NCBI GenBank assembly: GCA_964502145.1
Contig: CAZCVI010000004.1
Location: forward strand, 1-64,000
DNA from: CAZCVI01 sp964502145
GTDB lineage: Bacteria; Acidobacteriota; Aminicenantia; UBA2199
Length of the DNA: 64,000 nucleotides
Direction: 5' to 3'
Shown here: piece by piece, positions 31,635 to 40,262 of the stretch
How positions within the stretch are numbered: the stretch's first letter is position 1
Layout: the number at the start of each line of letters is the position of its first letter
Position numbers and translations under genes: made by a program
The notes under the pieces: model-generated
What the model saw: only the letters and a program-made list of their open reading frames with translations
Told to the model about the DNA's origin: nothing
Databases searched by the model: none

Positions 31635-33797
31635 TTACCATTTTATATAGTAGAGGTTTTTGGTCACCCGGTAAACGTGGTCCACTCCCTCTGGCATAAA
31701 TACTTTTTCTTTGTAGGTTGTCCCCTCGTTGTTCAGATGAATAAAATGGATGCCCCGCTGTTTTAAGCTTTTTATAAACTCCGCTGAAAATATCAGCATA
31801 TTATAGATAAAGCCATTTTTTTGGCGGGGCATCGTGGCAAACCCTGGCAGGCTTTTCAAGAAATAGATGCGTCGTTTTAGCTGGTAATCAAAATAGGGGA
31901 AAATCCACGCGGCCCCACCACTGGAAAAACCAATGGCTTCTGCTGCTGGAATATATTGGTCGATAAATTCCCAGCTTGCTTTTTCTGACGATGTATCCAT
32001 CAGACTGGAGTATTTGATGGACGTTCTTTCTACCGCGTGATCCAGGGTAAACAGTGTTTTCCAACGCGACGGTGACATGTTACCCTCAAAAAAGCAGGTA
32101 ATCGCACCAAACAGTATCATCACTACCAGTAGCCCATCAATATAATGCAAATATAATCTTTTCAAAGCCAATTTTTCGAGCATAAAACCCCAGCCCAAAA
32201 GACCAATCACGCCAAAAAAAAGAAACGACCGATAATTGGCCCAGGAAAAGTACACGCCAAAATAAACGGCCAGCAGCAAAACAGAAAATAACAGGAGAAA
32301 CCCCATGATACTGTTCCTGTATTCTTTCTTAAAGACACACAGGGGGATCAATATAATATATGCCATCAACCCGAAGGCGAAAAATTGGATGCCGAAACCG
32401 GATTGTTCTAACAGATCTGGGGTATACGCGGTATAGAGTCCGATATCTTTGATGCGGAAGGGAAAAGCCAGGAGATTTTTGATCAATGAGTGATTAAAAG
32501 CGGGGTATTGTTTGGCAAAATGGCGGTTCCCCACCATGACCGGGGAGGTGTTACCCAGGAAAAAGGGCCGCAATAAGGCGTGATTCTTTATTATCACAGC
32601 ACTGATTAACACCAAAAAAATACCTGCCATGATGGGTAATATCATTCGTTTCTTTTTAAAAAATGCCACGACTTTGAATCTTCTGAACCCCCACCATAAT
32701 AAAAGCAAGCACAGGAAACCAAGAGCCAATACCAATAAAATCGCCGGGGTAAAATTCCCGGAGTAGCGAATCCAGATGTTCTGGTATAATTTTTTTTTGG
32801 AAACAAGGAAATAGCTGCCATATCCCAGCGCACCGAGTACACCGATAGCCAGTATCCGGTAGTTCTTTTTGATAAATTCCAGTACCCGGTGGCGATTAAA
32901 CCCCCGGCTCAGTAATACTGCCAAGAAAAGCCCGAAGATTACCAGTGCAGAGTGCTTTTTGATGGCAAACAACAGGCCCAACACCATGAACAGTGGTAGA
33001 ATCTGCTGGTGTCGTTCCAGGTAAATCACATCAATTACATAGTTCAGCGCCATAAAGATACAGGCGACAAAGATCAGGTGATCCTGGCAAGTTCGGGATT
33101 GCAATAAGACCATCGGCATAAAATAGATCAATATCGCATAACGCAGGGCGTTTTTTGGTGGCAGATTCATTTTTAACAGCAGGGCATAAACGGTGAAACC
33201 CAAGATAATACCAAACAAGAATTGGGGTAACTCGATCCAGGTGATATCGGCAAAGAACCGCAAGAACCAAAAATGAATCAATTTCGTTCCCAGCGGGTTT
33301 TCATTGGCTCGGCTGACCGGGGTATCCGTATAGGATAGAATTTGACCCTGCTGGAACCAATCCACCACGGGGTGAAGGTGATATGAAAAAACATCGCCCA
33401 CAAAAGGGGGTAGATAGTAAATTTTTATCCACGTGGCCAGGACCTGAAGAGTAACTATAAACAGCAGGAAATATAAAAAATAATCGCGACTGTGCAAGAT
33501 AGAGCGGGAAAATTCCCGGAGGTTGCCGTAGGTGTCAGTAAGTGAACTTTTTATGTTTTTTCGGCAGAGAAAAATAATTCCCAGCGAAATAGTGCCGTTT
33601 ATCAGGGTTAGAGTGAATGGGCCCATATTTTTGACAAAAACTCCTAAAAAGAGCACTGTAAATGTCACCTGGGTCATATAGAAAAGAAAGGTAGTAATAA
33701 TTCGTTCCGCGAGATAGTAGCCTTTGGTATAGTGAAATGCGGCCAGATGGGCAGAAAAAACCATCAATAGATTCAGTAGTATAAAAGTTAGAACCAT
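31635..33797 (-). CDS. GT-C-like polytopic membrane protein
   Basis: 720 aa with about 13 or more hydrophobic segments. An early loop has FVGDVFSYHLHPVVDWFQQG, which matches the acidic D...YH....W...G loop of GT-C lipid-linked-sugar transferases (PMT/ArnT-like). The C-terminal ~120 residues are a soluble domain. A glycosyltransferase using a polyprenyl-phosphate sugar on the outer face of the inner membrane is the best guess. GGAG lies 4 nt before the ATG. It has its own promoter and ops-like leader, homologous to that of legB, and may read through into legB, 264 bp downstream. Confidence 0.7.
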   Translation of the reverse strand: MVLTFILLNLLMVFSAHLAAFHYTKGYYLAERIITTFLFYMTQVTFTVLFLGVFVKNMGPFTLTLINGTISLGIIFLCRKNIKSSLTDTYGNLREFSRSILHSRDYFLYFLLFIVTLQVLATWIKIYYLPPFVGDVFSYHLHPVVDWFQQGQILSYTDTPVSRANENPLGTKLIHFWFLRFFADITWIELPQFLFGIILGFTVYALLLKMNLPPKNALRYAILIYFMPMVLLQSRTCQDHLIFVACIFMALNYVIDVIYLERHQQILPLFMVLGLLFAIKKHSALVIFGLFLAVLLSRGFNRHRVLEFIKKNYRILAIGVLGALGYGSYFLVSKKKLYQNIWIRYSGNFTPAILLVLALGFLCLLLLWWGFRRFKVVAFFKKKRMILPIMAGIFLVLISAVIIKNHALLRPFFLGNTSPVMVGNRHFAKQYPAFNHSLIKNLLAFPFRIKDIGLYTAYTPDLLEQSGFGIQFFAFGLMAYIILIPLCVFKKEYRNSIMGFLLLFSVLLLAVYFGVYFSWANYRSFLFFGVIGLLGWGFMLEKLALKRLYLHYIDGLLVVMILFGAITCFFEGNMSPSRWKTLFTLDHAVERTSIKYSSLMDTSSEKASWEFIDQYIPAAEAIGFSSGGAAWIFPYFDYQLKRRIYFLKSLPGFATMPRQKNGFIYNMLIFSAEFIKSLKQRGIHFIHLNNEGTTYKEKVFMPEGVDHVYRVTKNLYYIKW

Positions 33798-33826
33798 CCT
33801 TCTCCCTGTTTATCCTTAACTTGTGG

Positions 33827-33838
33827 CAGGCTACCGCC
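33827..33838 (-). promoter_or_regulatory. ops-like element in leader of the GT-C gene
   Basis: On the minus strand this reads GGCGGTAGCCTG, 29 nt before the ATG. The surrounding ~35 bp (ACCTTGA, then AGG.AA.GGCGGTAGC.TG) and the upstream ACTCAACAAA motif are shared with the legB leader. Confidence 0.7.
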
Positions 33839-33940
33839 CTTCCCTCTATTCAAGGTTTGGCGGGCGTACAATCTGTTCATTTCCGCAATTTTTTTTGTTG
33901 AGTGTAAAAGTTTCATATACTTTTAACCCGATAATCGTAT

Positions 33941-33969
33941 ATTATTTCATATCCTACAGCTTTATTCAA
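33941..33969 (-). promoter_or_regulatory. Sigma70 promoter of the GT-C gene
   Basis: On the minus strand: TTGAAT, a 17-bp spacer, then AATAAT. The -10 context ATGAAATAAT is identical to that of the legB promoter. Confidence 0.65.
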
Positions 33970-34079
33970 GGGGAATCGTGATAATTTCATCATTCACGTT
34001 TTGGAGTGTTTGGTGAAAATTTGTGTCTTGGGTTGAATAAACGTATCTTAAATTACAAATTTCCCTAAATTTGTAGAAT

Positions 34080-34245
34080 TTCGCTGTTTTTTTTGGAAAA
34101 TTGCAATCTAAGTTGCAAATCTGCTGTTTTTGGTGCAAATTTGCTGTTTTTATTGGAAAATTGCAGTTTATGGTGCAAATTTGCTGTTTTTTTTGAAAAA
34201 TTGCAGTTTAAATGACGATCGTGTAGTTTTTTTTGAAAAATTATG
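34080..34245. repeat. AT-rich degenerate tandem repeat
   Basis: Four to five imperfect units of roughly 40 bp built on GCTGTTTTTTTTGGAAAATTGCA and TGGTGCAAATTT words. No coding potential is supported. Together with element C it fills most of the gap of about 770 bp between the divergent GT-C and nucleotidyltransferase genes, which otherwise holds only the two promoters. Confidence 0.75.
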
Positions 34246-34272
34246 AATTGGATCCGAATAATTTGGTTTTTT

Positions 34273-34462
34273 CCTGGATTTTCCCCCATTTTTAAGAAGG
34301 TCAACAGATAACCGTGGCAAGCTGGACTATCTGGACAAACTGGACAAACTGGACTTACTGGACAAACTGGAAAAATTTAAGGTTTTGTGAAGTCCAGTAA
34401 GTCCAGTTAGTCCAGAATGTCCAGTAAGTCCAGTCTTTTTCGCAACTTGACCATGCATCCAA
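34273..34462. repeat. Palindromic 9-bp-period element, copy C
   Basis: The left end CCTGGATTTTCCCCC and right end with CATGCATCC are degraded forms of the terminal repeat. CTGGACNNN and GTCCAGNNN arms and the conserved GGTTTTGTGAAG loop are present; the hairpin has decayed to CAGATAACCGTGG. Confidence 0.85.
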
Positions 34463-34476
34463 GTCTTCTAACCGAT

Positions 34477-34505
34477 TTGATATTATCCTTTTTTTGTATT
34501 ACAAT
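34477..34505 (+). promoter_or_regulatory. Sigma70 promoter of the nucleotidyltransferase/ABC operon
   Basis: TTGATA, a 17-bp spacer, then TACAAT. It lies just outside the right end of element C. The leader of about 58 nt contains a 22-codon ORF (34521-34589) that overlaps the next gene's start. Confidence 0.7.
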
Positions 34506-34569
34506 AGCACTATAGAAATCATGAATAAACTGAAAAATATGATCGACATGTGCCGGAGCCAAGCCCCCA

Positions 34570-35811
34570 ATGAATCCCGCTCATTTTGAACCCACTGATT
34601 TCCCCCCCGAGATGCTGTTGCTCTTGTTTTGTTGCTACTCTACCAGTACAGAAACGCAAAGCCAAAATATCGGCGCCGTGATTCAACAAGGGATTAACTG
34701 GGCGGAATTCATCCAGTTGGCCCATTACCATCAAGTGCTACCCCTGGTATACCATAATCTCCAAAAACATGCCGCAAATAACATCCCACCCCTCCCATTA
34801 AGTCGCTTAAAAGCTAAAAGCACCAAACAAAAAATCCACGCCCTGAAATTAACCGCTGAATTGGTTTATCTGGTAAAGCTTTTGGCGGAACAAGGTATCC
34901 AGGTTATTTCCCTGAAAGGCCCTCTACTGGCCCAACACTGGTACGGGGATATTTCCTTGAGACATTTCATCGACATTGATTTGCTGGTAGCGGGACAGGA
35001 TATCCAAAAAATTCATGCCCTCTTAATTCAGGAAGGCTACCACACAGCCCACCCGGAGATTTTTTCCTCCGCTTTGCACTGGCAGGTTTTTAAAAATTCA
35101 AAACACCATGTGCCTTATCACCACTACCCGAAATCAATTGAGCTGGAACTTCATTTCCGACTGTTTAAAAATGCCCATGTCTTTCCCAACCATGAATTGA
35201 ACGCGTGGCACAGAACCCAAACACTGGATTATGCGGGTGTCACCTTTAACCTGCTGGAACCGATTGATAATGTCCTGTTTCTGTTGATTCATGGCGCTAT
35301 TCATCAATGGCAGTACTTAAAATGGCTCGTAGACATTGCAGAATGGAGTGGTTCCCCTTATTGCGATTGGGAGAAACTCTATCAGCGAGCGCAGGAACTC
35401 GGTCTGGAACGACCAGTACTGCAAGGAATGCTCCTTTTAAACCATTTGTTCCAGATCCCCTTGCCCCCGTTTTTTGCCACTTTACACCGTGGCTCCACCG
35501 TGTCCAAATTGTTCTCGCACGCCTTAACCGTGATAAAAAAGTCGCGGGCGCATGTCAAGGGCGGATTCCTTTTTGCCTGCCGGGAACGGATTTACCTATG
35601 GAAACTAAAAAGGGGGCTCAGATACAAATTACGCTATGTCCGCGATTTGTTTTACCTCGATTCCCACCGCCACATTCTCCGGCTACCCGCTTTTTTATTC
35701 CCACTCTATATTATATTGAATCCCTTTTTATGGTTCTATAAAAATTACCTCATGCATAGAATCCTATCCCCATCCAAACTAAAGAAAGAGACTGTGGCCA
35801 AAAAATGTTAA
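34570..35811 (+). CDS. Nucleotidyltransferase-fold protein (NTP_transf_5 family)
   Basis: 413 aa. ISLKGPLLAQHWYGD, then RHFIDIDLLV (the D-x-D metal site, about residue 138), then IELELHFRLF are the motifs of the uncharacterised nucleotidyltransferase family PF14907. Members occur in polysaccharide and peptide-maturation clusters, often beside ABC transporters. A GGAG lies about 11 nt before the ATG. The last 7 bp overlap the ABC exporter start, so the two are coupled. The true substrate (nucleotide transfer to sugar, lipid or peptide) cannot be deduced. Confidence 0.8.
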   Translation: MNPAHFEPTDFPPEMLLLLFCCYSTSTETQSQNIGAVIQQGINWAEFIQLAHYHQVLPLVYHNLQKHAANNIPPLPLSRLKAKSTKQKIHALKLTAELVYLVKLLAEQGIQVISLKGPLLAQHWYGDISLRHFIDIDLLVAGQDIQKIHALLIQEGYHTAHPEIFSSALHWQVFKNSKHHVPYHHYPKSIELELHFRLFKNAHVFPNHELNAWHRTQTLDYAGVTFNLLEPIDNVLFLLIHGAIHQWQYLKWLVDIAEWSGSPYCDWEKLYQRAQELGLERPVLQGMLLLNHLFQIPLPPFFATLHRGSTVSKLFSHALTVIKKSRAHVKGGFLFACRERIYLWKLKRGLRYKLRYVRDLFYLDSHRHILRLPAFLFPLYIILNPFLWFYKNYLMHRILSPSKLKKETVAKKC

Positions 35812-37580
35812 AAAATTTCCTCCATGAATTATTTCGCTTTGCCCGTGCCAAAGTATTTATTTCTGGCCTCCTCTTTATCCTGCTCGGATTGACCCAGGGC
35901 GTCGGGTTGGTGATGATTATCCCCTTATTATCCACCCTCGGTTTGGCCGGTGCAGAGGGGAAAGTCGGCGGCATCAACCATGGTATTGCCAGCAGCTTTA
36001 CCGCGCTGGGTGTACCTCTGAATTTGCATACCCTGCTGATTGTTTATATTCTGATCGTTAGTTTTTTTGCTTTTCTCGACCGCTATCAGACCGTGCTCAA
36101 TACCCAGATTCAGCAAGGGTTTAGCAACTACTGGCGCAACCGTTTGTACCGTAGTCTGACCTATGCCGATTGGTTGTTTATCGTCCGCGAAAAATCCTCA
36201 GATATCACCCATGCCCTGACCTCCGATATTCAACAGATTGGTAGCGGCACCCTTTTGTTATTCCAATTTGCCAGTGCTTTTGTGTTGATTCTCTTTCAAA
36301 TAGCAGTCGCCTTTTTATTATCCCCGCCCCTCACTGCCATGACCCTCCTCTTTGGTGGCGTCATGCTTTTGTTTATCAAACCGTTGAACCGCGAGGCATT
36401 ACATACTGGTGTTGGCTTCCGTGCTTCCAGACAAGCCCTGTACGCGGCAGTGATGGAACACTTGACCGGAATGAAAACAGCGAAAAGTTTTGGCGTGGAA
36501 CAACAACACATCCAACGGATTGAAACGATCAACCAGGAAATCGAGAACCGGGTGCTGGGATTTGCCAAAGCCCGGTCTAACACCCGGCTTTATTATGAAA
36601 TCACCGGCGTTATTTTTTTAAGCCTCTTCTTTTGGGCCGCTGTGGATTGGTTCCACATTCCATCTGCACGGTTACTCTTACTCGTCTTTATCATTATTCG
36701 CTTGCTGCCAAAATTTTCAACCCTGCAACAGCAATACCAGAATATTAAAAACATGTTGCCCGCGTTTTCCGGTACCGTAGAACTATATAAACAGGCACTG
36801 GTGGCCGCAGAACCAGGAATGGAAACCCGGCAAGAACCAATCAGCCTTAAGCAGGCTGTCTCTTTCCAAGACGTCTCTTTTCGTTACTCTTTTACCCATG
36901 GTCTTTACGCCATAAAGAATGCCAGCTTCACTATCCCAGCCCAAAAGATAACCGCGCTCATCGGTCCCTCTGGAGCGGGAAAAAGTACATTGGCAGACCT
37001 GTTGTTGGGGCTTCTAAAACCGGAAAAAGGCTGCATTTGGGTCGATGGTCACGAAATCACCACCGAACAACGTTATGCTTGGCGACATGCCATTGGGTAT
37101 GTGCCCCAGGAAGCTTTTTTGTTTCACGACACCATTCGTGCCAACATGCTCTGGGCTAATCCTGGTGCTAGCGAGCAGGATTTGTGGTTTGCTTTTCGTC
37201 AGGCTGCTGCCGAGGATTTTATTCGTCAGTTACCCCACGGATTAGACACTGTAGTGGGTGACCGTGGGCTCCGTCTTTCCGGTGGTGAACGGCAAAGGAT
37301 AGCTCTGGCCCGTGCCCTGCTGCGAAAACCACAGTTATTGTTACTGGATGAAGCCACCAGCTCGTTGGATAGCGAAAACGAAACCCGTATTCAACAAGCG
37401 ATTCAATCCCTGCAAGGAAAACTGACCATTGTTATTATTGCCCATCGTTTCTCCACCCTGCGGCACGCCGATTTTATTATAGTCTTGGAAAATGGTCAGG
37501 TGAAAGAAACCGGCACCCATAATGCCTTGTCCCAAAACAAATCAAGCTTCCTAAACCGGATGATAACCACCGAAGTATAG
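35805..37580 (+). CDS. ABC exporter, fused permease-ATPase (MsbA-like)
   Basis: 591 aa. Six membrane helices in residues about 15-310, then an ATPase domain with Walker A GPSGAGKST (about 387), Q-loop YVPQEAFLF, signature LSGGERQRIALARAL, Walker B LLLLDEATSSLD and H-loop AHRFST. The architecture is that of homodimeric type IV exporters for lipids, lipid-linked glycans or peptides. It has no peptidase domain. Partnered with the nucleotidyltransferase-like gene by overlap; next to the glycan locus, so glycan/lipid export is plausible. Confidence 0.92.
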   Translation: MLKNFLHELFRFARAKVFISGLLFILLGLTQGVGLVMIIPLLSTLGLAGAEGKVGGINHGIASSFTALGVPLNLHTLLIVYILIVSFFAFLDRYQTVLNTQIQQGFSNYWRNRLYRSLTYADWLFIVREKSSDITHALTSDIQQIGSGTLLLFQFASAFVLILFQIAVAFLLSPPLTAMTLLFGGVMLLFIKPLNREALHTGVGFRASRQALYAAVMEHLTGMKTAKSFGVEQQHIQRIETINQEIENRVLGFAKARSNTRLYYEITGVIFLSLFFWAAVDWFHIPSARLLLLVFIIIRLLPKFSTLQQQYQNIKNMLPAFSGTVELYKQALVAAEPGMETRQEPISLKQAVSFQDVSFRYSFTHGLYAIKNASFTIPAQKITALIGPSGAGKSTLADLLLGLLKPEKGCIWVDGHEITTEQRYAWRHAIGYVPQEAFLFHDTIRANMLWANPGASEQDLWFAFRQAAAEDFIRQLPHGLDTVVGDRGLRLSGGERQRIALARALLRKPQLLLLDEATSSLDSENETRIQQAIQSLQGKLTIVIIAHRFSTLRHADFIIVLENGQVKETGTHNALSQNKSSFLNRMITTEV

Positions 37581-37622
37581 TCTCCAGCGGCCAAAAATCG
37601 TTTCGCAAAATGCTTTTATTAT

Positions 37623-37665
37623 TGTCCAGTCAGTCCAGTCAGTCCAGATTGTCCAGTCAGTCCAG
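37623..37665. repeat. GTCCAGNNN repeat remnant, copy D
   Basis: Five GTCCAG(T/A).. units with 9-bp period and no partner arm, hairpin or terminal repeats. A half-element between the ABC exporter stop and the BI-1 promoter. Confidence 0.8.
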
Positions 37666-37677
37666 AAATTTTTTAAT

Positions 37678-37706
37678 TTTACAAAAAAAAAAAAATAGTG
37701 TACAAT
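37678..37706 (+). promoter_or_regulatory. Sigma70 promoter of the BI-1 gene
   Basis: TTTACA, a 17-bp spacer made mostly of A, then TACAAT, 46 bp before the ATG. Confidence 0.65.
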
Positions 37707-37751
37707 ATAAGCCAATATAATAATACGTTAATAATCAAGGAGGAAAAAACA

Positions 37752-38570
37752 ATGAAATGTACAAGTTGTGGAAATGAGATAAAAGAAGGTAGTGTTATCT
37801 GTAATACCTGCGGCAATCACGTGGGTAATCGGTCGAATTTTCGTGGCATCGAGCCAATTGGCACCCCGTATGCCGCAGGGGCAGCTATACCCCAGGTCGT
37901 GGACCAGGCCACAGCGATTGATCGGGCCGAATTTATCCGCAAGACCTATACCCACATGGCCATGTCTATTCTGGCATTCATTTTTATTGAGTACCTGTTG
38001 CTCAATTGGTCAGGTGCCCTTGATCTCGTTCGTATGATGGTGGGGGGCAAAAACTGGCTCATCGTGCTTATCGCGTTTATGGGTGTTTCCTATATGGCTG
38101 ATAAATGGGCCCGTTCCAGTACTTCCAAACAAACCCAATACTTGGGCTTGGGACTTTATATCATCGCTGAAGCTATAATTTTCCTGCCCATTTTATTTAT
38201 TGCTAAGTTTGAAATCGGTGAAAGTGTGATTGGTTCCGCTGGTTTTGTCACCCTCGGTTTGTTTGCCGGGTTGACCTATATCGTTTTTTCCAGTCGCAAG
38301 GATTTTTCGTTTATGGGTAGTATTCTCGGTATAGGTAGTTTTGTGGCCCTTGGTGTTATTGTCGCCAGTATGCTGTTTGGTTTTAACCTTGGCCTTCTTT
38401 TCTCCGCCATCATGGTTGCTTTTGCCAGTGGTGCTATTCTCTATTCCACCTCTAATATTATCCATCACTATCGCACCGACCAGTACGTTGCTGCTGCCCT
38501 CAGTCTATTCTCTTCCATTATGCTCCTCTTCTGGTACATCTTGCGAATTTTTATGGGCTCACGCGATTAA
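37752..38570 (+). CDS. Bax-inhibitor-1 family membrane protein with N-terminal zinc ribbon
   Basis: 272 aa. Residues 3-20 form a zinc ribbon (MKCTSCGNE, VICNTCGN; Cys 3, 6, 17, 20). From about residue 65 there are seven hydrophobic segments of the BI-1/YbhL family (PF01027), with FIRKTYTHMAMSI at the start of helix 1 and the C-terminal ALSLFSSIMLLFWYILRIF. BI-1 proteins are pH-sensitive calcium-leak channels or membrane stress proteins; in bacteria the role is unsettled. AGGAGG lies 8 nt before ATG 37752. The longer frame from 37698 runs into the promoter -10. Confidence 0.88.
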   Translation: MKCTSCGNEIKEGSVICNTCGNHVGNRSNFRGIEPIGTPYAAGAAIPQVVDQATAIDRAEFIRKTYTHMAMSILAFIFIEYLLLNWSGALDLVRMMVGGKNWLIVLIAFMGVSYMADKWARSSTSKQTQYLGLGLYIIAEAIIFLPILFIAKFEIGESVIGSAGFVTLGLFAGLTYIVFSSRKDFSFMGSILGIGSFVALGVIVASMLFGFNLGLLFSAIMVAFASGAILYSTSNIIHHYRTDQYVAAALSLFSSIMLLFWYILRIFMGSRD

Positions 38571-38585
38571 AAGACTAATTGTTAA

Positions 38586-38721
38586 TGGATGATATGGACG
38601 ATATGGACAATATGGACCATGTGGACAATGTGGACCTAAAGCAAGCGCAATTTTTTGTCCATTTCGTCCACTAAGTCCATATCGTCCATAATGATGCCAA
38701 GAAGTTAGCGGTGAATCCAGG
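38586..38721. repeat. 9-bp-period element, copy E (GGACNNNAT core)
   Basis: The right end AGCGGTGAATCCAGG is the family terminal repeat. The arms are ATGGACGAT-type units on the left and GTCCATTTC-type units on the right. The left terminal repeat is missing. The element ends 37 bp before the start of the HDOD gene. Confidence 0.8.
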
Positions 38722-38758
38722 TTAATTGGCTTTTACCCTTCTGGGATGTGAAATAAAA

Positions 38759-40042
38759 ATGAGTATAAATAATAAAGCCACCTCTTCCGGGAAGTGTGAA
38801 CCCCGTACTGTATTACCACTCAGCCCCTTACGGCGGAAATATGTCGCACGACAACCCATATTTGACCGGGATAAAAAAGTCGTCGCCTATGAATTATTAT
38901 TCCGCACCGGATTCGATAATTTTTTCGATGTATCCTGTCATCAGGATAATGCCAGTTCCCAGATATTATTCGATAGTTTCCTCTTGTTCGGTATGAATGA
39001 ACTCGCTGGTGGTAAAAAGGTCTTTATTAATTTTACCCGGAATGTACTGCTTAGCGATTCAGCCACCGCGTTTCCCAAGGAGTTGCTGGTCATTGAATTG
39101 TTGGAAAGCATCGAACCCGACCCCCAGATCATTGCCCAATGTGGGAAACTGAAAGAAAAAGGCTACCATTTGGCCCTTGATGATTTTGTTTTTCAACCCC
39201 GATTCAAACCCCTCATGCAGTTCATGGATATTGTCAAAATCGATTTTCTCGACACTCCTCCCGATGATTGTCAAAAAATATTTTCCCGCGTTAATAGTTC
39301 CGATATTAAATTCCTGGCGGAAAAAGTCGAAACCAACGAGGTCTTCGAACAAGCCAAAGCAATGGGCTATACTTATTTTCAAGGCTTTTTTTTCAGCAAA
39401 CCCGTTATTGTCTCCAGCAATGATATCTCCAGCTTGGAAGTTAATATGCTCAACCTCTTGAGCAAATTGTTCCAGCCGGAAACCAATATGGAAGAGATCG
39501 AGCAGATTATCAAAAAAGATGTTGCCCTCGCCTTCAAATTGATCCGCTTTATTAATAGTGCGTCCTTTGGTTTTTCCGTGGAAGTGCATTCCATCATGCA
39601 TGCCCTGAATTTATTGGGAATAGCCGAGTTGCGCAAATGGATTTCCCTCATCGTACTCTCCCAGTTGAGCCATGATGAACCCGATGAATTGATGGTTAGT
39701 TCTATTATCCGGGCGCGATTTTGCGAGTTGATCGCCCAGCATATCCGCATGACCCAACGATGTGCCGAATTCTTCCTAATGGGGCTGTTTTCCCAGATCG
39801 ATGTCTTTTTTGAACGCCCCATGCCCGATATTCTCTTGGAACTTCCGCTGACCACTGATATTAAACAAGCTCTCTTGACCGGAAACGGTACCATGGGCCA
39901 AGTGCTTCATTTTGTCACCGCTTATGAACGCGGTGACTGGACCACTATTTTTACGATTGCTACCCACCTCGAATTACCCGAAGAGATCATCCCAGAACTC
40001 TATTTCGACACTATTGTCTGGTCCAATGCATTAAAACTTTAA
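38759..40042 (+). CDS. EAL-like/HDOD signalling protein (YuxH type)
   Basis: 427 aa. The N-terminal ~210 residues are an EAL-like domain: ARQPIFDRDKKVVAYELLFR, FINFTRNVLL, LVIELLE, YHLALDDFVF, VKIDFLD and FLAEKVET. The C-terminal half is an HDOD domain (PF08668) with NMEEIEQIIKKDVALAFKLI and ALNLLGIAELRKW. This EAL-HDOD pairing is the YuxH type, usually without phosphodiesterase activity and acting through protein contacts. ATG 38759 was preferred to an upstream TTG at 38726; the ribosome site is weak. Confidence 0.85.
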   Translation: MSINNKATSSGKCEPRTVLPLSPLRRKYVARQPIFDRDKKVVAYELLFRTGFDNFFDVSCHQDNASSQILFDSFLLFGMNELAGGKKVFINFTRNVLLSDSATAFPKELLVIELLESIEPDPQIIAQCGKLKEKGYHLALDDFVFQPRFKPLMQFMDIVKIDFLDTPPDDCQKIFSRVNSSDIKFLAEKVETNEVFEQAKAMGYTYFQGFFFSKPVIVSSNDISSLEVNMLNLLSKLFQPETNMEEIEQIIKKDVALAFKLIRFINSASFGFSVEVHSIMHALNLLGIAELRKWISLIVLSQLSHDEPDELMVSSIIRARFCELIAQHIRMTQRCAEFFLMGLFSQIDVFFERPMPDILLELPLTTDIKQALLTGNGTMGQVLHFVTAYERGDWTTIFTIATHLELPEEIIPELYFDTIVWSNALKL

Positions 40043-40074
40043 GATTTTTCTTTTTAAGTCAGAACTTTTTTTAC

Positions 40075-40103
40075 TTGAAATCGTATAACAATAGTTATAT
40101 AAT
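40075..40103 (+). promoter_or_regulatory. Sigma70 promoter of the RND efflux operon
   Basis: TTGAAA, a 17-bp spacer, then TATAAT. The predicted start is near 40110, giving a leader of about 145 nt with several tiny ORFs, the longest 33 codons (40161-40262). Confidence 0.75.
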
Positions 40104-40160
40104 TAGGATAGTTCAAAAGGGAGTGATGTCCTACCGTTCCTAAAAACGATATGCACCCCT

Positions 40161-40262
40161 ATGAAAAAAACTGAAAAAAAAACTGAAAAAAAAACTGTTA
40201 TCTGGTATCAAATAGAATTAGAAATATTAAGAATAATAGAAGAAGGTAAACAAGATGCGTAG
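40161..40262 (+). CDS. Possible 33-aa leader peptide before tolC-like gene
   Basis: ATG at 40161, 33 codons, lysine/threonine/glutamate repeats (MKKTEKKTEKKT) then VIWYQIELEILRIIEEGK. The stop overlaps the first codons of the TolC-like gene by 8 bp, so ribosomes finishing here could restart at 40255. No good ribosome site is seen for it. It may be chance. Confidence 0.3.
   Translation: MKKTEKKTEKKTVIWYQIELEILRIIEEGKQDA

Noticed and set aside
12513..33797. Presence of a complete legionaminic-acid pathway
   Set aside because: Only the LegB-like dehydratase is seen. Aminotransferase, epimerase and synthase genes are absent from the window, so the end sugar cannot be named.
39059..39601. 180-codon minus-strand ORF
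   Set aside because: Antisense shadow of the EAL-like/HDOD gene, with no promoter or ribosome site.
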